Shown: positions 23,826 to 37,098 of the stretch, piece by piece
How positions within the stretch are numbered: the first letter of the stretch is position 1
Layout: each line of letters starts with the position of its first letter
Assembly (NCBI RefSeq): GCF_030272615.1
Contig: NC_081408.1
Coordinates: forward strand, 61,932,614 to 61,996,613
Direction: 5' to 3'
Origin: Cryptomeria japonica
Taxonomy: Eukaryota > Streptophyta > Pinopsida > Cupressales > Cupressaceae
DNA length: 64,000 nt
Position numbers and translations under genes: made by a program
The notes under the pieces: model-generated
Database searches by the model: none
The model's input: only the letters and a program-made list of their open reading frames with translations
What the model was told of the DNA's origin: nothing

Positions 23826-23834
23826 TATATAAAA
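23826..23834 (+). promoter_or_regulatory. TATA box of the LTR promoter
   Basis: TATATAAAA lies about 520 bp into the LTR, with pyrimidine-rich CTCTCTTTCTTC just downstream. It is preserved in all four LTR copies (39377-39385 plus; near 26613-26620 and 33716-33725 minus). Confidence 0.7.
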
Positions 23835-24214
23835 GCTCTCTTTCTTCATTTGAAGGGACTAAAATTTTGGTTTTCAGGGGCCTTCTATGCAGCGAAAGAG
23901 TAGATCTTTGAAAGACTTTAACAACATTCAACAACCATCCATCAAGCATTCATCAAATCCATTCATTCACTTAGGGCTTTGAAGGCATTGAAGAGCAATA
24001 AGGGATCATCGACTGAAGATTGGCTTGTACCCCTCCCTTGGGGTTGGGTGGAAATCACCAAAGCGGGGGTTTGACTAAGGCAAAACCCTATATAGCCGCC
24101 CACCATACCTTTTCAAATATAAGTGCAGGTTTCAGGATTCAGACGATGCCGCAAGTTGCAGATCCGATGGAAGCGGACCGGGACAAAACAACACACCAAA
24201 TTGCAGAGAACAAG

Positions 24215-24338
24215 ACCAGGACAGGGGCGTGGGGTGCCCTGGTCCTGCCAGGACAGGGGCGCTAGGCACCCTGGTCCCTGGGATAGGGGCACTGGGCGCC
24301 CTGGTCCCTGGGATAGGGGCGCTGGGCGCCCTGGTCCT
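24215..24338 (+). repeat. GC-rich minisatellite in LTR (4 units)
   Basis: A unit of about 30 bp around GGGCGCCCTGGTCCCTGGGA is repeated about four times. The other LTR copies hold about 2 (39768-39830), 2 (25943-26005) and 3 (33016-33108) units. Confidence 0.8.
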
Positions 24339-24778
24339 TCTATCAGACAGCAGTTTCAGCATTTTTCTGACAACTTTTCAGGTTGCAAAACAACAGTTTC
24401 AGGTGCAGAATCAGAACAGTGGCGCCCGCGCCCCCGTCCCAAAAATTTCCACTCAGATTTTAACCCTAGGTACACATCTGCATTCTCCTTTTATCCTTGT
24501 GTTTACAGCTTTCCATTGTTTAAATCTCAATTCTACAATCTTGTGCTCAAAGTTACTAGTTCATACTTACACTTTAGGGTTAATAGTTGAACTTGTATCA
24601 TTCTATCTATCATTTGCAACAAAGGAATAGAAATCCTAATAGGTAGCCCATGGCTCTCTCTTCCACAAAAAGAAGTAGCCAATTGTGTGATACCTCTAGG
24701 CTCTTTCGTATTCCACAAGTGTGTGATTGAAAGTGAGATTAGGGCATGTTTGCTTGGTGTCACTTTTTCCCCCACACA

Positions 24779-24800
24779 TTTTGGTGAACCCGATCTGAAT
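24779..24800 (+). promoter_or_regulatory. Putative primer-binding site of the family
   Basis: TTGGTGAACCCGA directly follows the LTR end. It is conserved after 40267 and, inverted, beside 32579. I could not assign the primer tRNA. Confidence 0.5.
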
Positions 24801-25124
24801 TCCAATCTTCTCTAATTCCGATTGATGTTTTCAAATTTGAGTGTTTATGCTATTTCAAAATCAAATTTGTATTTACAAGTTTTAATTTCTTGCAAGATTC
24901 AAAAATTTAGAGGAAATTTTTGCTAAAACCCTAATTTTTTTCAATTCAAAGTTGAACTTGTGGATAGCTTAATTGGGATCACTAAATACAAATCTGATTT
25001 AGGAACTCATTTGAATCATAAATTTCATTTTCTAAATCTACATTCTAAGTGCTTGCATTGGTTAAAATTAAACATTTCCTTCTATTTTGCATGTGTTATC
25101 ATTTGAAAGAGGAAAATTGTTGTC

Positions 25125-25504
25125 ATGATGCATTCATTTCATAGATGTGATAATGGGTTAGCTTCCCTTGTTTCAATTTTTACTTCTCCTAAAGAAGCTC
25201 CCCCAATCTATAACAACATTTTAGTGCCTAAAAGAGTTTCTACCAATCTCTTTGAGACTCTCCCATGCTCTAAGGATGAAGACTTTAAGAGTGATCTTGA
25301 CAATTCTCCTAAAATGTGCCCTTCCTATTTAGCTATCCTAGAGGAAGAGAATGATATCATAAACACCTTTCTTAATGTTACTTCACCTTCCCTACATGAT
25401 GCCTCTCTAAGTGAAAAGGTATTGATGGACATTGAATTATTTTCTCCTAAAGTTCATCCTTCCAATGGGGGCATGTTAGTGCAACAAGAGGTTATGAACA
25501 CTTC
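25125..25504 (+). pseudogene. Protease/G-patch polyprotein of plus copy, N-terminal part
   Basis: Frame starts MMHSFHRCDNGLASLVS, about 340 bp after the primer-binding site, and stays open until the sister element breaks in at 25505; the frame resumes at 34251. The sequence is Pro/Ser/Asp/Glu-rich and looks disordered, with recurrent S-P-K type words. No known domain in this part. The same frame is found at 32230 (minus) and 40614 (plus). Confidence 0.7.
25500..25504. repeat. Target-site duplication of the nested sister (left), ACTTC
   Basis: Identical to 34246-34250 on the other side of the nested element. Confidence 0.92.
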
Positions 25505-27133
25505 TGTGTAGGAGAAAAAGTGACACTAAGCAAACAGGCCCTAATCTCACTTTCAACCACACACTTGTGGAATACGAAAGAGCCTAGAGGTATCACACAA
25601 TTGGCTACTTCTTTTTGTGGAAGAGAGAGCCACGGGCTACCTATTAGGATTTCTATTCCTTTGTTGTAATTGAAAGATAAAATGATGCAAGTTCAATCCC
25701 AAACCCCAAAGTGCAAGTATGAACTAATAACAAGATTTGCAGAATTGAACTTAAATAATGGAAAGCTTTAAACACAAGGACAAGACAAGAATGTAGATGT
25801 GTACCTAGAGTTAAAATCTGAGTGAGAATGTTCGGGATGAGGGCGTGGGCGCCACTATCCTGATTCTGCTCCTGAAACTGTTGTTTTTTGCAACCTGAAA
25901 AGCTGTCAGAAAGTTGCTGAAAGTTGTTGTCTGACAGAAGGACTAGGGTGCCCAGCGCCCCTGTCCCAGGGACCAGGGCGCCCCATGCCCCTGTCCTGGT
26001 CTTTTTCTCTGCAATTTGGTGTGAAGTTCTTGTCTCGGTCTTCTTCTCCCGGATCTGTAACTTGCGGTGTCATCCGAATCCGAAACCTGCACTTATATCT
26101 GAAAAGGTGTGGTGGGCGGCTATATAGGGTTTTGCCTTAGTCAAACCCCCGCTTCGGTGATTTCCACCTCCATGAATAGCCAAGTTGTATTGTAAAAGTA
26201 GTGTGTGTGCAGACCTTGTGTGTGTGCAAGATCCTAAAATGAAAGTAAGCAAACTAGAGCAACCTAGAAAGTAAACCCTAATTGCTTGTAAATGATAATG
26301 TAAATGCTCCAAATCAAGATGCAAAGTGATCTAAAGCATGAATACAAATGATGTAATGAAGCTTATGCAAAGACATGAAAATGACATGAAATCATACCCA
26401 ACCCCAAGGGAGGGGTACAAGCCAATCTTGAGTCAGTAATCCCCTATTGCTCTTCAATGTCTTCAAAGCCCTAAATGAATGAATGAAATTGATGGATGCT
26501 TGATGGATGGATGTTGAATGTTGTTGAAGTCTTCAAAGATCTTCTCTTTCACTGCATAGAAGGTCCTTGAAACAAAAATTCCTGGATCCTTTCAAATGAA
26601 GAAAGAGAGCTCTTATATATGAAACCCTAGGTCTTAATTTCAACTTTTGGCCGACCTAGAGATTGAATCTCCCGCCAATTTCTTGGGGTTAAGCTTTATT
26701 TTATGATTGGATTGCGCTCCTAAAATTTTGGGAAAAATGTCCAGGACCATGTGCACTCCGGGCACCATGGTCCGAACAACTTTTCACAAAATTTTTCAGG
26801 GCCGTCGGATATGATCATTTTGGAGAGAATCCCAAAGTTACAGCTGATTTCGAGATGTTTTGACCCCCGAAATCAAGCCCCCAAGTTGAAAGTAGGACCT
26901 GATTAGGGTTTTTGATTAAATGATGTATTGGAGGAATAAAATGAAAGGGGCACACTTTAATGAAAGGGCCCAACTTTATGATATGGGAGATGATAAAATA
27001 GAACCTTAGACCTAATTAATTTGATTAATTAAGTGCTAAAGGGGAAATGCAATGCAAAATGCACCAAGGCGGGTGCTAAACTAGGTGTGAAATTGTACCA
27101 CCCTAGCAAGTGCGTACAATTTACGACACTACA
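25505..27133 (-). repeat. 3' LTR of nested sister
   Basis: In plus-strand view it starts TGTGTAGGAGAAAAAGTGAC and ends ACGACACTACA. Compared with the plus copies it has an extra stretch near 26160-26400 containing GTGTGTGTGCAG-type words. Confidence 0.9.
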
Positions 27134-29023
27134 TTTAGCCGCCACTTTAGCGGTCATATGAACACTATGTGCATATGCAAGCTAAAGTACAAAAAAGTAA
27201 ACATTATTTGAAAAAGGATATATCCATAAGTCTGTCAAACGAAGCCCCCAACGGTATCTGCAGTACACAGTTAGGAACCACAACCTACAAAACCACATGT
27301 TAGATCACAAAATCACCTAATGCTTACTAAGGAAGGTGATGAAAATTCGAGGGTAGCTATATGCCCCCCCCTGTTTCGGCTTGCTAATTTTAGTGAATTG
27401 AAACAGGGTATCATGTTTACCACTTCAAATTGTTAAAGAATATTGATGACAAATGCTCACAAGAAGATTTGATATGAGATCAAAAACTAATGGAGAATCA
27501 TTTGGTAAGAAAGAGGACTAAATCTCAATTCCAACACAACAAAGAGTGTGAGGATTCGAGAGTTCTCTAACACAAGATGAAGGATGTAAATGGAAAAAAA
27601 ATGCAAAGAAAAGAAAACAAAGGAAAGAAGCATGAATACACACGTTGGTGATCCATGAGAAGAATAGTGAGAGAGAAAACATGGACTTCTCACCCCTAGA
27701 TCTTGTCTAGGTGATCCATGGGAAAAAGGACATGGAAAACTAGCCCCTAGAGTCTGTCTAGGTGATCCATGTAAGGGAGGAGAGTGAAAAAGTCTAGCCT
27801 TATGCTGCTAGTTCCACTCAACCTCGTGCATGTGTGTGTAAGGGAGGTTAGAAGAACCTCATAGGAGTCTATGCCTGAGTATGCTACAACCTGTATATGT
27901 ATAGTACAAAAGCATGACATCTCGCTCTAAGAGTCTGTGCTCTGGTTCCGAGAATAATCACCTTGCATAAAAGAAAAATGGAGACATCTCGCTCTAAGAG
28001 TGTGTGCTTTGATTCCGAGAATAACCCATTGCTCAAAAAGTGTAATGTTTATGTCATAAGCAAAGTAGAACAAGGATACCTACCTTCATCGCAAAAGAAG
28101 ATACCCCAAAAATGCAACCATGTCATAGATCCAAGCAAGAGAGTTTTGCACTCTTTAAGCAAGGATAAGATAGTTGAAAAGGGACATCTTGTAGTATGTG
28201 TAAAGGAGATCCTTAGAGGAGAAGAGATCTTTGTACAAAAGACACCTATCCCCGAGAGGAATTGTCTTAGACAAATATAACATCTTCTAGAATAAGACAA
28301 AGAAGAGAATAAGAATGCAATACTTCCTTCTCTTGCGAGGTGAAAGTGATTCTTAATGAAGGATGACGCTCTTTTTAACCCAACTGGGAGAGTGAATTCA
28401 TTATGGATGTATTTGACCAAGTGCAAAAGAGGTTGTAGTCAAGGACTTACACCTCTTGTAAGAGAGAATCCTTGAAAAAACAACAACAAATACATACAAG
28501 GAATAACATCAAGTAATAAAGTTCACACCATCCACGAAATAGGAAAAAGTGGATCCTTAGATAAAAATAAGGAAAGATCATTGCCTCCCAAGGATAAGGA
28601 CAATGAGAAGGACTTACATAATCCTCTAGGGAGAGATTTAGACATAAGAAAAATGTACTACATACTCACATGAGTTCATGCAAGCAAGACATTAGTGTAT
28701 GTAAAATGCTCCTCACAAGAAGTGGGTAGGATAAGAAAGAGAATACACATCTTCTCCCATATCTAGGAAAAGAGGATTCTAAAGAAAAGATGATCAATAT
28801 TTCCACACTATTACCCGAAAGGGAAATTTTAACCATAAAAAGAAGAGATATATGAAATCACTCGTGTCCCTATAGGAACAAGAGATAACATAGAAAATTA
28901 GGCTATTATGTTGCTTCAAAAATATGATTGCACTTGAAATTGTACCATCATGAATGACAATGAGCCCCCAGTAAATGAGCTACCAATGTCACATAATGAT
29001 GAGCAACATAATAGCCATTAATG
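27134..29023 (-). other. Non-coding 3' region of nested sister
   Basis: About 1.9 kb between the ORF stop and the 3' LTR, homologous to 37099-38856. It contains a repeated CTAGGTGATCCATG word (about 27650-27775) and a partly tandem 66-bp unit starting GACATCTCGCTCTAAGAG at 27916 and 27982. A sense frame at 28426-28049 (MHLVKYIHNEFTL) has a counterpart at 37632-37910. This may simply reflect DNA homology, and I do not call it a gene. Confidence 0.6.
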
Positions 29024-32000
29024 TTATTTAAAGACATGATAGATTGAATGAGGTATTTGAATATGACATGCTAAATGCTCAACTATAAGTGAGATCAAAA
29101 ACATGTATAAAATGATAAAAATTGAAGAAGAAAAGTCACAAGAAATCTTAGAAGAGGGATGAGTGTAATTCATTAGAGCCTTATCCCTGGAGGAAAGGAC
29201 TTTATGATGAATAGGAGATAAAGATTCATAAGTGGATTTAGAAATTTGAGGGGATTCATACAGAGATTTGTTCATCGCCAGGATTTCCTTATGAGGGGAA
29301 TGAGAGTTGATAGAAGTAGAAGATGATTTAGTTGAAGTGAGATCATCATCACTACTAAATATAGCATTCACATTGAGAGATGGTCTTTTAGATGCTTTGG
29401 TGGGCTTAGAAAGATTATATCCAAGTCCAAATGAATATTCATGCATGTTATGTTCTAAAGGAACTTTAATTCCTTGTTCATTTGTGCCACAACCATTTCC
29501 ACTATAGCCACTCTTAGCCAGAATATGGAAACCACGACCATAACGATAAGCCATTTCAGAAAGAAAAGGTGGTTTTTCATAAGACAAAGAAACAAATTCT
29601 TCCGAATTAGAGGTGTGAGGAGAAGAAGTTTGAGAAGCAGCCACAAAATTATTGCTCATAGGTTCAGGTAAGACTGATTGATCTCTAGTTTCTTCCTCCT
29701 TTTTAACTTTAAGCTCTATAGGAGGAACCTTATACTCACCTACAAAGGTGGGATTGAAATCAAGAGATCCCCAATCGTCTTCTGCAAGAACCTTCTCAAG
29801 ATCAAAAGCCTTTTCATGTGTAGATTCAAGTTGAGAAGAATCTTCTTCAGGAACTTCAGACTCATCCAAAGAATTTTGATTATCAGAGGGTGATGATTCA
29901 TCCATAGGTATCTTGTTTAACGAGTCATCACTAGAAGAGGAAGGCTTAGAAGAACTCCCTTTGGAAGTAGATGTTTGCAAACAAGCTTGAAAATTAGTAT
30001 CACCTATCAAGGTATATGTCTTATTATTATAAATGAATTTAACTTGTCTATGCAATGTAGAGGGGACAACTTGCATACTTTGAATCCAAGGTCTCCCTAA
30101 TAGCAAGTTGTATCTTAGATTTCCTAACATAACATGGATAGGAGTAGGCAAATTAACAGGTCCCACTATGATGGGTAAGGTGATAATACCTAATGAAGAC
30201 TTAGCCACATTATCAAAGCCGCGAATGGGATGAGAGTCAGGCTCAATAAGGGATGTATCCACATTCATCTTATGCAATAGATTAATGCTACACACATTAA
30301 GGCCAGAACCATTATCTATCAGTGTTCGCCTTATAGCAGTGTCATTTATGATAACCACAATCATCAAGGGATCATATTGATGTTGAATTTCACTAGTAGG
30401 CAACTCATCTTTAGTAAACACAATTTGAGCTTTAGGATTCATCACAGAGTTAACCAAAGACACTATATTACTAGATGTATTAGGTGGAGGAACATTCAAA
30501 TCTTTCAAGGCATCTTGTAACATTCGATGATGAGCGGAAGAAGTTTGGATCAAATCCCAAAGGGATATCTTAGCAAGGGTAGCTTTAAGTTGTTCTATGA
30601 GATCATATTAGTTACCAAGAACTTGTGAAATACGTGGAGCTTGCGGAAGAATTGGTTGGGAAGGAGGAAGTGAAGTTGGGATAACTGGAGGAGGATTAGG
30701 TTGCCTATTCTTTCTTGTGTTATAGGTATGAGCAACCGCATTATAACTCTCTCTATTCAGTTGCTTAGCATACTCATAAGGGCTCTTAGTAGAATAACCT
30801 CCTTGCACAGTAATAATAGGTTTCTTAGGAGTGCAAAAAGAATCATTAGCATAACCACCTTGAACCAGTAAGATAGGCTTTTTTAAAGGTTGAGAATTTT
30901 GAGAAGGACAAGCACCTTGGACAGTGAAGAGAGGTTTGTTAGGTGTTTCATTCACATGTATCAAATTGATTGAGGATGGTTTAGAGGAATGAACAAAAGG
31001 GTTGGAAGAATTATTGATAGTCTTCTCCTGCACTAAAATCTCATCACGGATTAAATCAATTTTAGGAGAGAGACAAGGGGTAGACATTGATGTTCTAGTA
31101 GGCAGAGTAATACTAGGAAAGGTCATATCATCCTCTATCATCAAAGTATCTACATGGGGAATAAACTCTCTAGGAGAAGGATCAACATTTCTCTCTAAAG
31201 TCTCACTTTTGAGAGGGAGATCTTTGAAAGAGATGTTAACCATCTTGCTTTGAACTAGGGTTTCCTTATGAGTAGAACCAAGTTGAGGAGAGGGAGAATA
31301 ATTGAGATTCAAGGAAGGTGAGAAACTATCAAGGGAGTTTTCAATCTTGATTTCATCCCCTTTGGCTAGGTTTCTCTCATGGGGTAGAGAATAATCTACA
31401 CCTTCTCCTAATGGTTCATCCCAAATAGTGAGGTTGTTGAAAGGAATGTTTGAAGTATTGTCAATTTCGGGAGAGGAGATAACATTGTTTATTAATTCCT
31501 CATCCTTAGGAGGGAGAGAATCAATAGATGTGTTAAACTCATCCTCTTTCCTCAAAATATGTTCAATATGATCTTTAGGGGAGAGAGAATTAAGGAAATT
31601 GCTTATTATTTCATTTTTTTTCTCTAAGGGATGCTTATGAGTAAAACAAACTTTAGGAGAAGTGTAAGCATTTATCATTAATTCATCATCTCTAGTGGGA
31701 ATTTTGTTGGAAAAGGAAATGCCATCACCAGGAAATGTAGGGATAATGTGATCTTCTTGCACAAAAGGATCCTCATGAAGGGAGTGTTTTTTAGGAGGAA
31801 CATGAACATATTTCTCCAAAGATTCATGCTTAGGAAGGAGATCTTTGAAAGAAGTGTTCATAACCTCTTGTTGCACTAACATGCCCCCATTGGAAGGACC
31901 AACTTTAGGAGAAAATAAGTCAATGTCCATCAATGCCTTTTCACTTAGAGAGGAATCATGTAGGGAAGGTGAAGTAACATTAAGAAAGGTGTTTATGTTA

Positions 32001-32230
32001 TCATTCTCTTCCTCTAGGATAGCTAAATAGGAAGGGCACATTTTAGGAGAATTGTCAAGATCACTCTTAAAGTCTTCATCCTTAGAGCATGGGAGAGTCT
32101 CAAAGCAATTGGTAGAAACTCTTTTAGGCACTAAAATGTTGTTATAGATGGGGGGAGGTTCTTTAGGATAAGGGAAAATTGAAACAAGGGAAGCTAACCC
32201 ATTATCACATCTATGAAATGAATGCATCAT
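29024..32230 (-). pseudogene. Protease/G-patch polyprotein of nested sister (one internal stop)
   Basis: About 1069 codons in one frame, broken only by TAA at 30608-30610. The first 540 codons are acidic, Ser/Pro-rich and repetitive in style, probably disordered. After the stop comes YDLIEQLKATLAKISLWDLI, a helix typical of gypsy Gag-Pol just before protease. Next is a retropepsin with LIDNGSGLNVCS (about 30321-30286) and LLLGRPWIQSM (about 30100). Here Asn-Gly replaces the usual Thr-Gly, but the Asp is kept. Further on, GRGFHILAKSGYSGNGCG and NEQGIKVPL (about 29540-29460) resemble a G-patch RNA-binding motif. A hydrophobic segment lies near the C-terminus. No reverse transcriptase follows. 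The frame starts at the ATG at 32230, about 350 bp after the LTR. Confidence 0.8.
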
Positions 32231-32578
32231 GACAACAATTTTCCTTTTTCAAATGATAACACATGCAAAATAGAAGGAAATGTGTAATTTTAACCAATGC
32301 AAGCACTTAGAATGTAGATTTAGAAAATGAAATTTATGATTCAAATGAGTTCCTAAATCAAATTTGAAATTATTGATCCCAATTAAGCTATCCACAAGTT
32401 CAACTTTGAATTGAAAAATTAGGGTTTTAGCGAAAATTTCCTCTAATTTTTTTTTTTAATCTTGCAAGAAATTAAAACTTGTAAATACAAATTTGAATTT
32501 GAAATAGCATAAACGCTCAAATTTGAAAACATAAATCAGAATTAGAGAAGATTGGAGTTCACGTCGGGTTCACCAAAA

Positions 32579-34245
32579 TGTGTAGGAGAAAAAGTGACAC
32601 TAAGCAAACAGGCCCTAATCTCACTTTCAACCACACACTTGTGGAGTACGAAAGAGCCTAGAGGTATCACACAATTGGCAACTTCTTTTTGTGGAAGAGA
32701 GAGCCATGGGCTACCTATTAGGATTTCTATTCCTTTGTTGTAATTGAAAGATAAAATGATGCAAGTTCAATCCCAAACCCCAAAGTGTAAGTATGAACTA
32801 ATAACAAGATTTGCAGAATTGAACTTAAATAATGGAAAGCTATAAACACAAGGACAAGAAAAGAATGTAGATGCGTACCCGGAGTTAAACTCTAAGTGAG
32901 AATGTTCGGGACGAGGGCGTGGGCACCACTATCCTGATTCTGCTCCTGAAACTGCTATTTTTTGCAACCTGAAAAGCTGTCAGAAAGTTGCTGAAAGTTG
33001 CTGTCTGACAGAAGGACCAGGGCGCCCAGCACCCCTGTCCCAGGGACCAGGGCACCCAGTGCCCCTATCCTGGTAGGACCAGGGTGCCCCACACCCTTGT
33101 CCTGGTCTTTTGCTCTGCAATTTGGTGTGAAGTTCTTGTCTCGGTCTGCTTCTCCCGGATCTGTAACTTGCGGCGTCGTCCGAATCTGAAACCTGCACTT
33201 ATATCTGAAAAGGTGTGGTGGGCGGCTATATAGGGTTTTGCCTTAGTCAAACCCCCACTTCGGTGATTTCCACCTCCACGAATAGCCAAGTTGTATTGTA
33301 AAAGTAGTGTGTGTGCAGACCTTGTGTGTGTGCAAGATCCTAAAATGAAAGTAAGCAAACTAGAGCAACCTAGAAAGTAAACCCTAATTGCTTGTAAATG
33401 ATAATGTAAATGCTCCAAATCAAGATGCAAAGTGATCTAAAGCATGAATACAAATGATGTAATGAAGCTTATGCAAAGACATAAAAACGACATGAAATCA
33501 TACCCAACCCCAAGGGAGGGGTACAAGCCAATCTTCAGTCGGTAATCCCCTATTGCTCTTCAATGTCTTCAAAGCCCTAAATGAATGAATGAAATTGATG
33601 GATGCTTGATGGATGGATGTTGAATGTTGTTGAAGTCTTCAAAGATTTGCTCTTTCGCTGCATAGAAGGTCCTTGAAACCAAAATTCTTGGATCCTTTCA
33701 AATGAAGAAAGAGAGCTCTTATATATGAAACCCTAGGTCTTAATTTCAACTTTTGGCCGACCTAGAGATTGAATCTCCTGCCAATTTCTTGGGGTTAAGC
33801 TTTATTTTATGATTGGATTGCGCTCCTAAAATTTCAGGAAAAATGTCCAAGACCATGTGCACTCCGGGCGCCATGGTCTCGACAACTTTTCACCAAATTT
33901 TCAGGGCCGTCGGATATGATGATTTTAGCGAGAATCCTGAAGTTACAGCTAATTTCGAGATGTTTTGACCCCCAAAATCAAGCCCCCAAGTTGAAAGTAG
34001 GACCTAATTAGGGTTTTTGATTAAACTATGTATTGGAGGAATAAAATGAAAGGGGCACACTTTAATGAAAGGGCCCAACTTTATGATATGGGAGATGATA
34101 AAATAGAACCTTAGACCTAATTAATTTGATTAATTAAGTGCTAAAGCGAAAATGCAATGCAAAATGCAAAATGCGCCAAGGCGGGTGCTAAACTAGGTGT
34201 GAAATTGTACCACCCTAGCAAGTGCGTACAATTTACGACACTACA
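32579..34245 (-). repeat. 5' LTR of nested sister
   Basis: Near-copy of 25505-27133, including the extra GTGTGTGTGCAG segment. The GC minisatellite has three units here and two in the 3' LTR. Confidence 0.92.
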
Positions 34246-34250
34246 ACTTC
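34246..34250. repeat. Target-site duplication of nested sister (right), ACTTC
   Basis: Exact match to 25500-25504. Confidence 0.92.
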
Positions 34251-37098
34251 TTTCAAAGATCTCCTTCCTAAGCATGAATCTTTGGAGAAATATGTTCATG
34301 TTCCTCCTAAAAAACACTCCCTTCATGAGGATCCTTTTGTGCTAGAAGATGACATTATCCCTACATTTCCTAGTGATGGCATTTCCTTTTCCAACAAAAT
34401 TCCCACTAGAGATGATGAATTAATGATAAATGCTTACCCTTCTCCTAAAGTTTGTCTTAGCCATAAGCATCCCTTAGAGAAAGAAGATGAAATAATAAGA
34501 AATTTCCTTAATTCTCTCTCCCCTAAAGATCATATTGAACATATTTTGAGGAAAGAGGATGAGTTTAACACATCTATTGATGCTCTCCCTCCTAAGGATG
34601 AGGAATTAATAAACAATGTTATCTCCTCTCCTGAAATTGACAATACTTCAAACATTCCTTTCAACAACTTCAGTATTTGGGATGAACCATTAGAAGAAGG
34701 TGTAGATTATTCTCTACCCCATGAGAGAACCCTAGCCAAAGGGGATGAAATCAAGATTGGAAACTCCCTTGATAGTTTCTCACCTTCCTTGAATCTCAAT
34801 CATTCTCCCTCTAAAAATAAAGCATCTCCCTCTCCTCAACTTGGTTCTACTCATAAGGAAACCCTAGTTCAAAACAAGATGGTTAATATCTCTTTCAAAG
34901 ATCTCCCTCTCAAAAGTGAGACTTTAGAGAGTAATGTTGATCCTTCTCCTAGAGAGTTTATTCCCCATGTAGATCCTTTGATGATAGAGGATGATATGAC
35001 CCTTCCTAGTATTACTCTACCTACTAGAACATAAAAGCCTACCCCTTGTCTCTCTCCTAAAATTGATTTAATCCATGATGAGATTTTAGTGCAAGAGAAG
35101 ACTATCAATAATTCTTCCAACACTTTTGTTCATTCCTCTAAACCATCCTCAATCAATTTGATACATGTAAATGAAACACCTAACAAACCTCTCTTCACTG
35201 TCCAAGGTGCTTGTCCTTCTCAAAATTCTCAACCTTTAAATAAGCCTATCTTACTGGTTCAAGGTGGTTATGCTAATGATTCTTTTTGCACTCCTAAGAA
35301 ACCTATTATTACTGTGCAAGGAGGTTATTCTACTAAGAGCCCTTATGAGTATGCTAAGCAACTGACTAGAGAGATTTATAATGTGGTTTCTCATACCTAT
35401 AATACAAGAAACAATAGGCAACCTAATCCTCCTCTAGTTATCCCAACTTCACTTCCTCCTTCCCAACCTATTCTTCCTCAAGCTCCTTGTATGTCATAAG
35501 TTCTTTTTAAGGAATATGATCTCATAGAACAACTTAAAGCTACCCCTGCTAAGATATCCCTTTGGGATTTGATCCAAACTTCTTCCACTCATCATGGAAT
35601 GTTACAAGATGCCTTGAAAGATTTGAATGTTCCTCCACCTAATACATCTAGTAATATAGTGTCTTTGGTTAACTCTGTGATGAATCCTAAAGCTCAAAGT
35701 GTGTTTACTCAAGATGAGTTGCCTACCAGTGAAATTCAACATCAATATGATCCCTTGATGATTGTGGTTATCATAAATGACACTGCTATAAAATGAACAC
35801 TATTAGATAATGGTTCTGGCCTTAATGTGTGTAGCATTAATCTATTTCATAAGATGAATGTGGATACATCCCTTATTGAGCCTGACTCTCATCCCATTCG
35901 AGGCTTTGATAATGTGGCTAAGTCTTCATTAGGTATTATCACCTTACCCATCACAGTGGGACCTGTTACTTTGCCTACTCCTATCCATGTTATGTTAGGA
36001 AATCTAACATACAACTTGTTATTAGGGAGACCTTGGATTCACAGTATGCAAGTTGTCCCCTCTACATTGCATAGACAAGTTAAATTCATTTATAATAATA
36101 AGACATATACCTTGATAGGTGATACTAATTTTCAAGCTTGTTTGCAAACATCTACTTCTAAAGGGAGTTCTTCTAAGCCTTCCTCTTCTAGTGATGACTT
36201 GTTAAACAAGATACCTATGGATGAATCGTCACCCTCTGATAATCAAAATTCTTTGGATGAGTCTGAAGTTCCTGAAGAGGATTCTTCTCAACTTGAGTCT
36301 ACACATGAAAAGGCTTTTTATCCTGAGAAGGTTCTCTTAGAAGATGATTGGGGATCTCTTGATTTTAATCCCACTTTTGTAGGTGAGTATAGGGTTCCTC
36401 CTAGAGAGCTTAAAGTTAAAAAGAAGGAAGAAACTAGAGATCAATCAGTCTTACCTAAACCTATGAGCAATAATTTTGTGGCTGCTTCTCAAACTTCTTC
36501 TCCTCACACCTCTAATTCTGAAGAATTTGATTCTTTGTCTTATGAAAAACCACCTTTTCTTTCTAAAAGGGCTAATCGTTATGGTCGTGGTTTTCATATT
36601 TTGGCTAAGAGTGGCTATAGTGGAAATGGTTGTGGCGCAAATGAACAAGGAATTAAAGTTCCTTTAGAACATAACATGCATGAATATTCATTTGGACTTG
36701 GATATAATCTTTCTAAGCCCACCAAAGCATCTAAAAGACCATCTCTCAATGTGAATGCTATATTTAGTAGTGATGATGATCTCACTTCAACTAAATCATC
36801 TTCTACTTCTATCAACTCTCATTCCCCTCATAAGGAAATCTTGGCGATGAACAAATCTCTTTATGACTCCCCTCAAATTTCTAAATCCACTTATGAATCT
36901 TTATCTCCTATTCATCATAAAGTCCTTTCTTCCAGGGATAAGGCTCTAATAAATTACACTCATCCCTCTTCTAAGATGTCTTGGGACTTTTCTTCTTCAA
37001 TTTTTATCATTTTATACATGTTTTTGATCTCACTTATAGTTGAGCATTCAGCATGTCATATTCAAATACCTCATTCAATCTATCATGTCTTTAAATAA
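34251..37098 (+). pseudogene. Protease/G-patch polyprotein of plus copy, C-terminal part
   Basis: Continues the frame of 25125-25504 without shift. Stops at 35032-35034, 35497-35499 and 35794-35796; the last changes the Arg before the retropepsin LLDNGSGLNVCS block to TGA. The rest aligns closely with the sister at 29024-32230: LLLGRPWIHSM near 36020, SGYSGNGCGANEQGIKVPL near 36612-36670. Same protein family, more mutations than the sister. No polymerase or integrase downstream. Confidence 0.8.

Larger units (their letters stand above)
23306..24778 (+). repeat. Left LTR of the plus-strand copy
   Basis: Starts TGTAGCGTCGTGAATTGTAC and ends CCCCCACACA. The same LTR occurs at 25505-27133 and 32579-34245 (inverted) and at 38857-40267. 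It contains a TATA box and a variable GC-rich minisatellite. Confidence 0.9.
25505..34245 (-). mobile_element. Minus-strand sister copy nested in the plus-strand copy
   Basis: An 8.7-kb full-length element with inverted orientation: 5' LTR 32579-34245, 3' LTR 25505-27133, perfect ACTTC duplication. Internally it has one long ORF (32230-29024) with a single stop and about 1.9 kb of non-coding 3' DNA. It has protease but no polymerase or integrase. It is the best-preserved member of this family in the window. Confidence 0.93.

Noticed and set aside
24123-24630. Overlapping plus and minus frames rich in Gly/Pro/Arg
   Set aside because: They are translations of the GC-rich LTR minisatellite and differ in length with unit number.
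28049-28426. Small sense ORF shared by both family copies (also 37632-37910)
   Set aside because: Length is not conserved, the composition looks like translated non-coding DNA, and similarity is expected from element homology alone.
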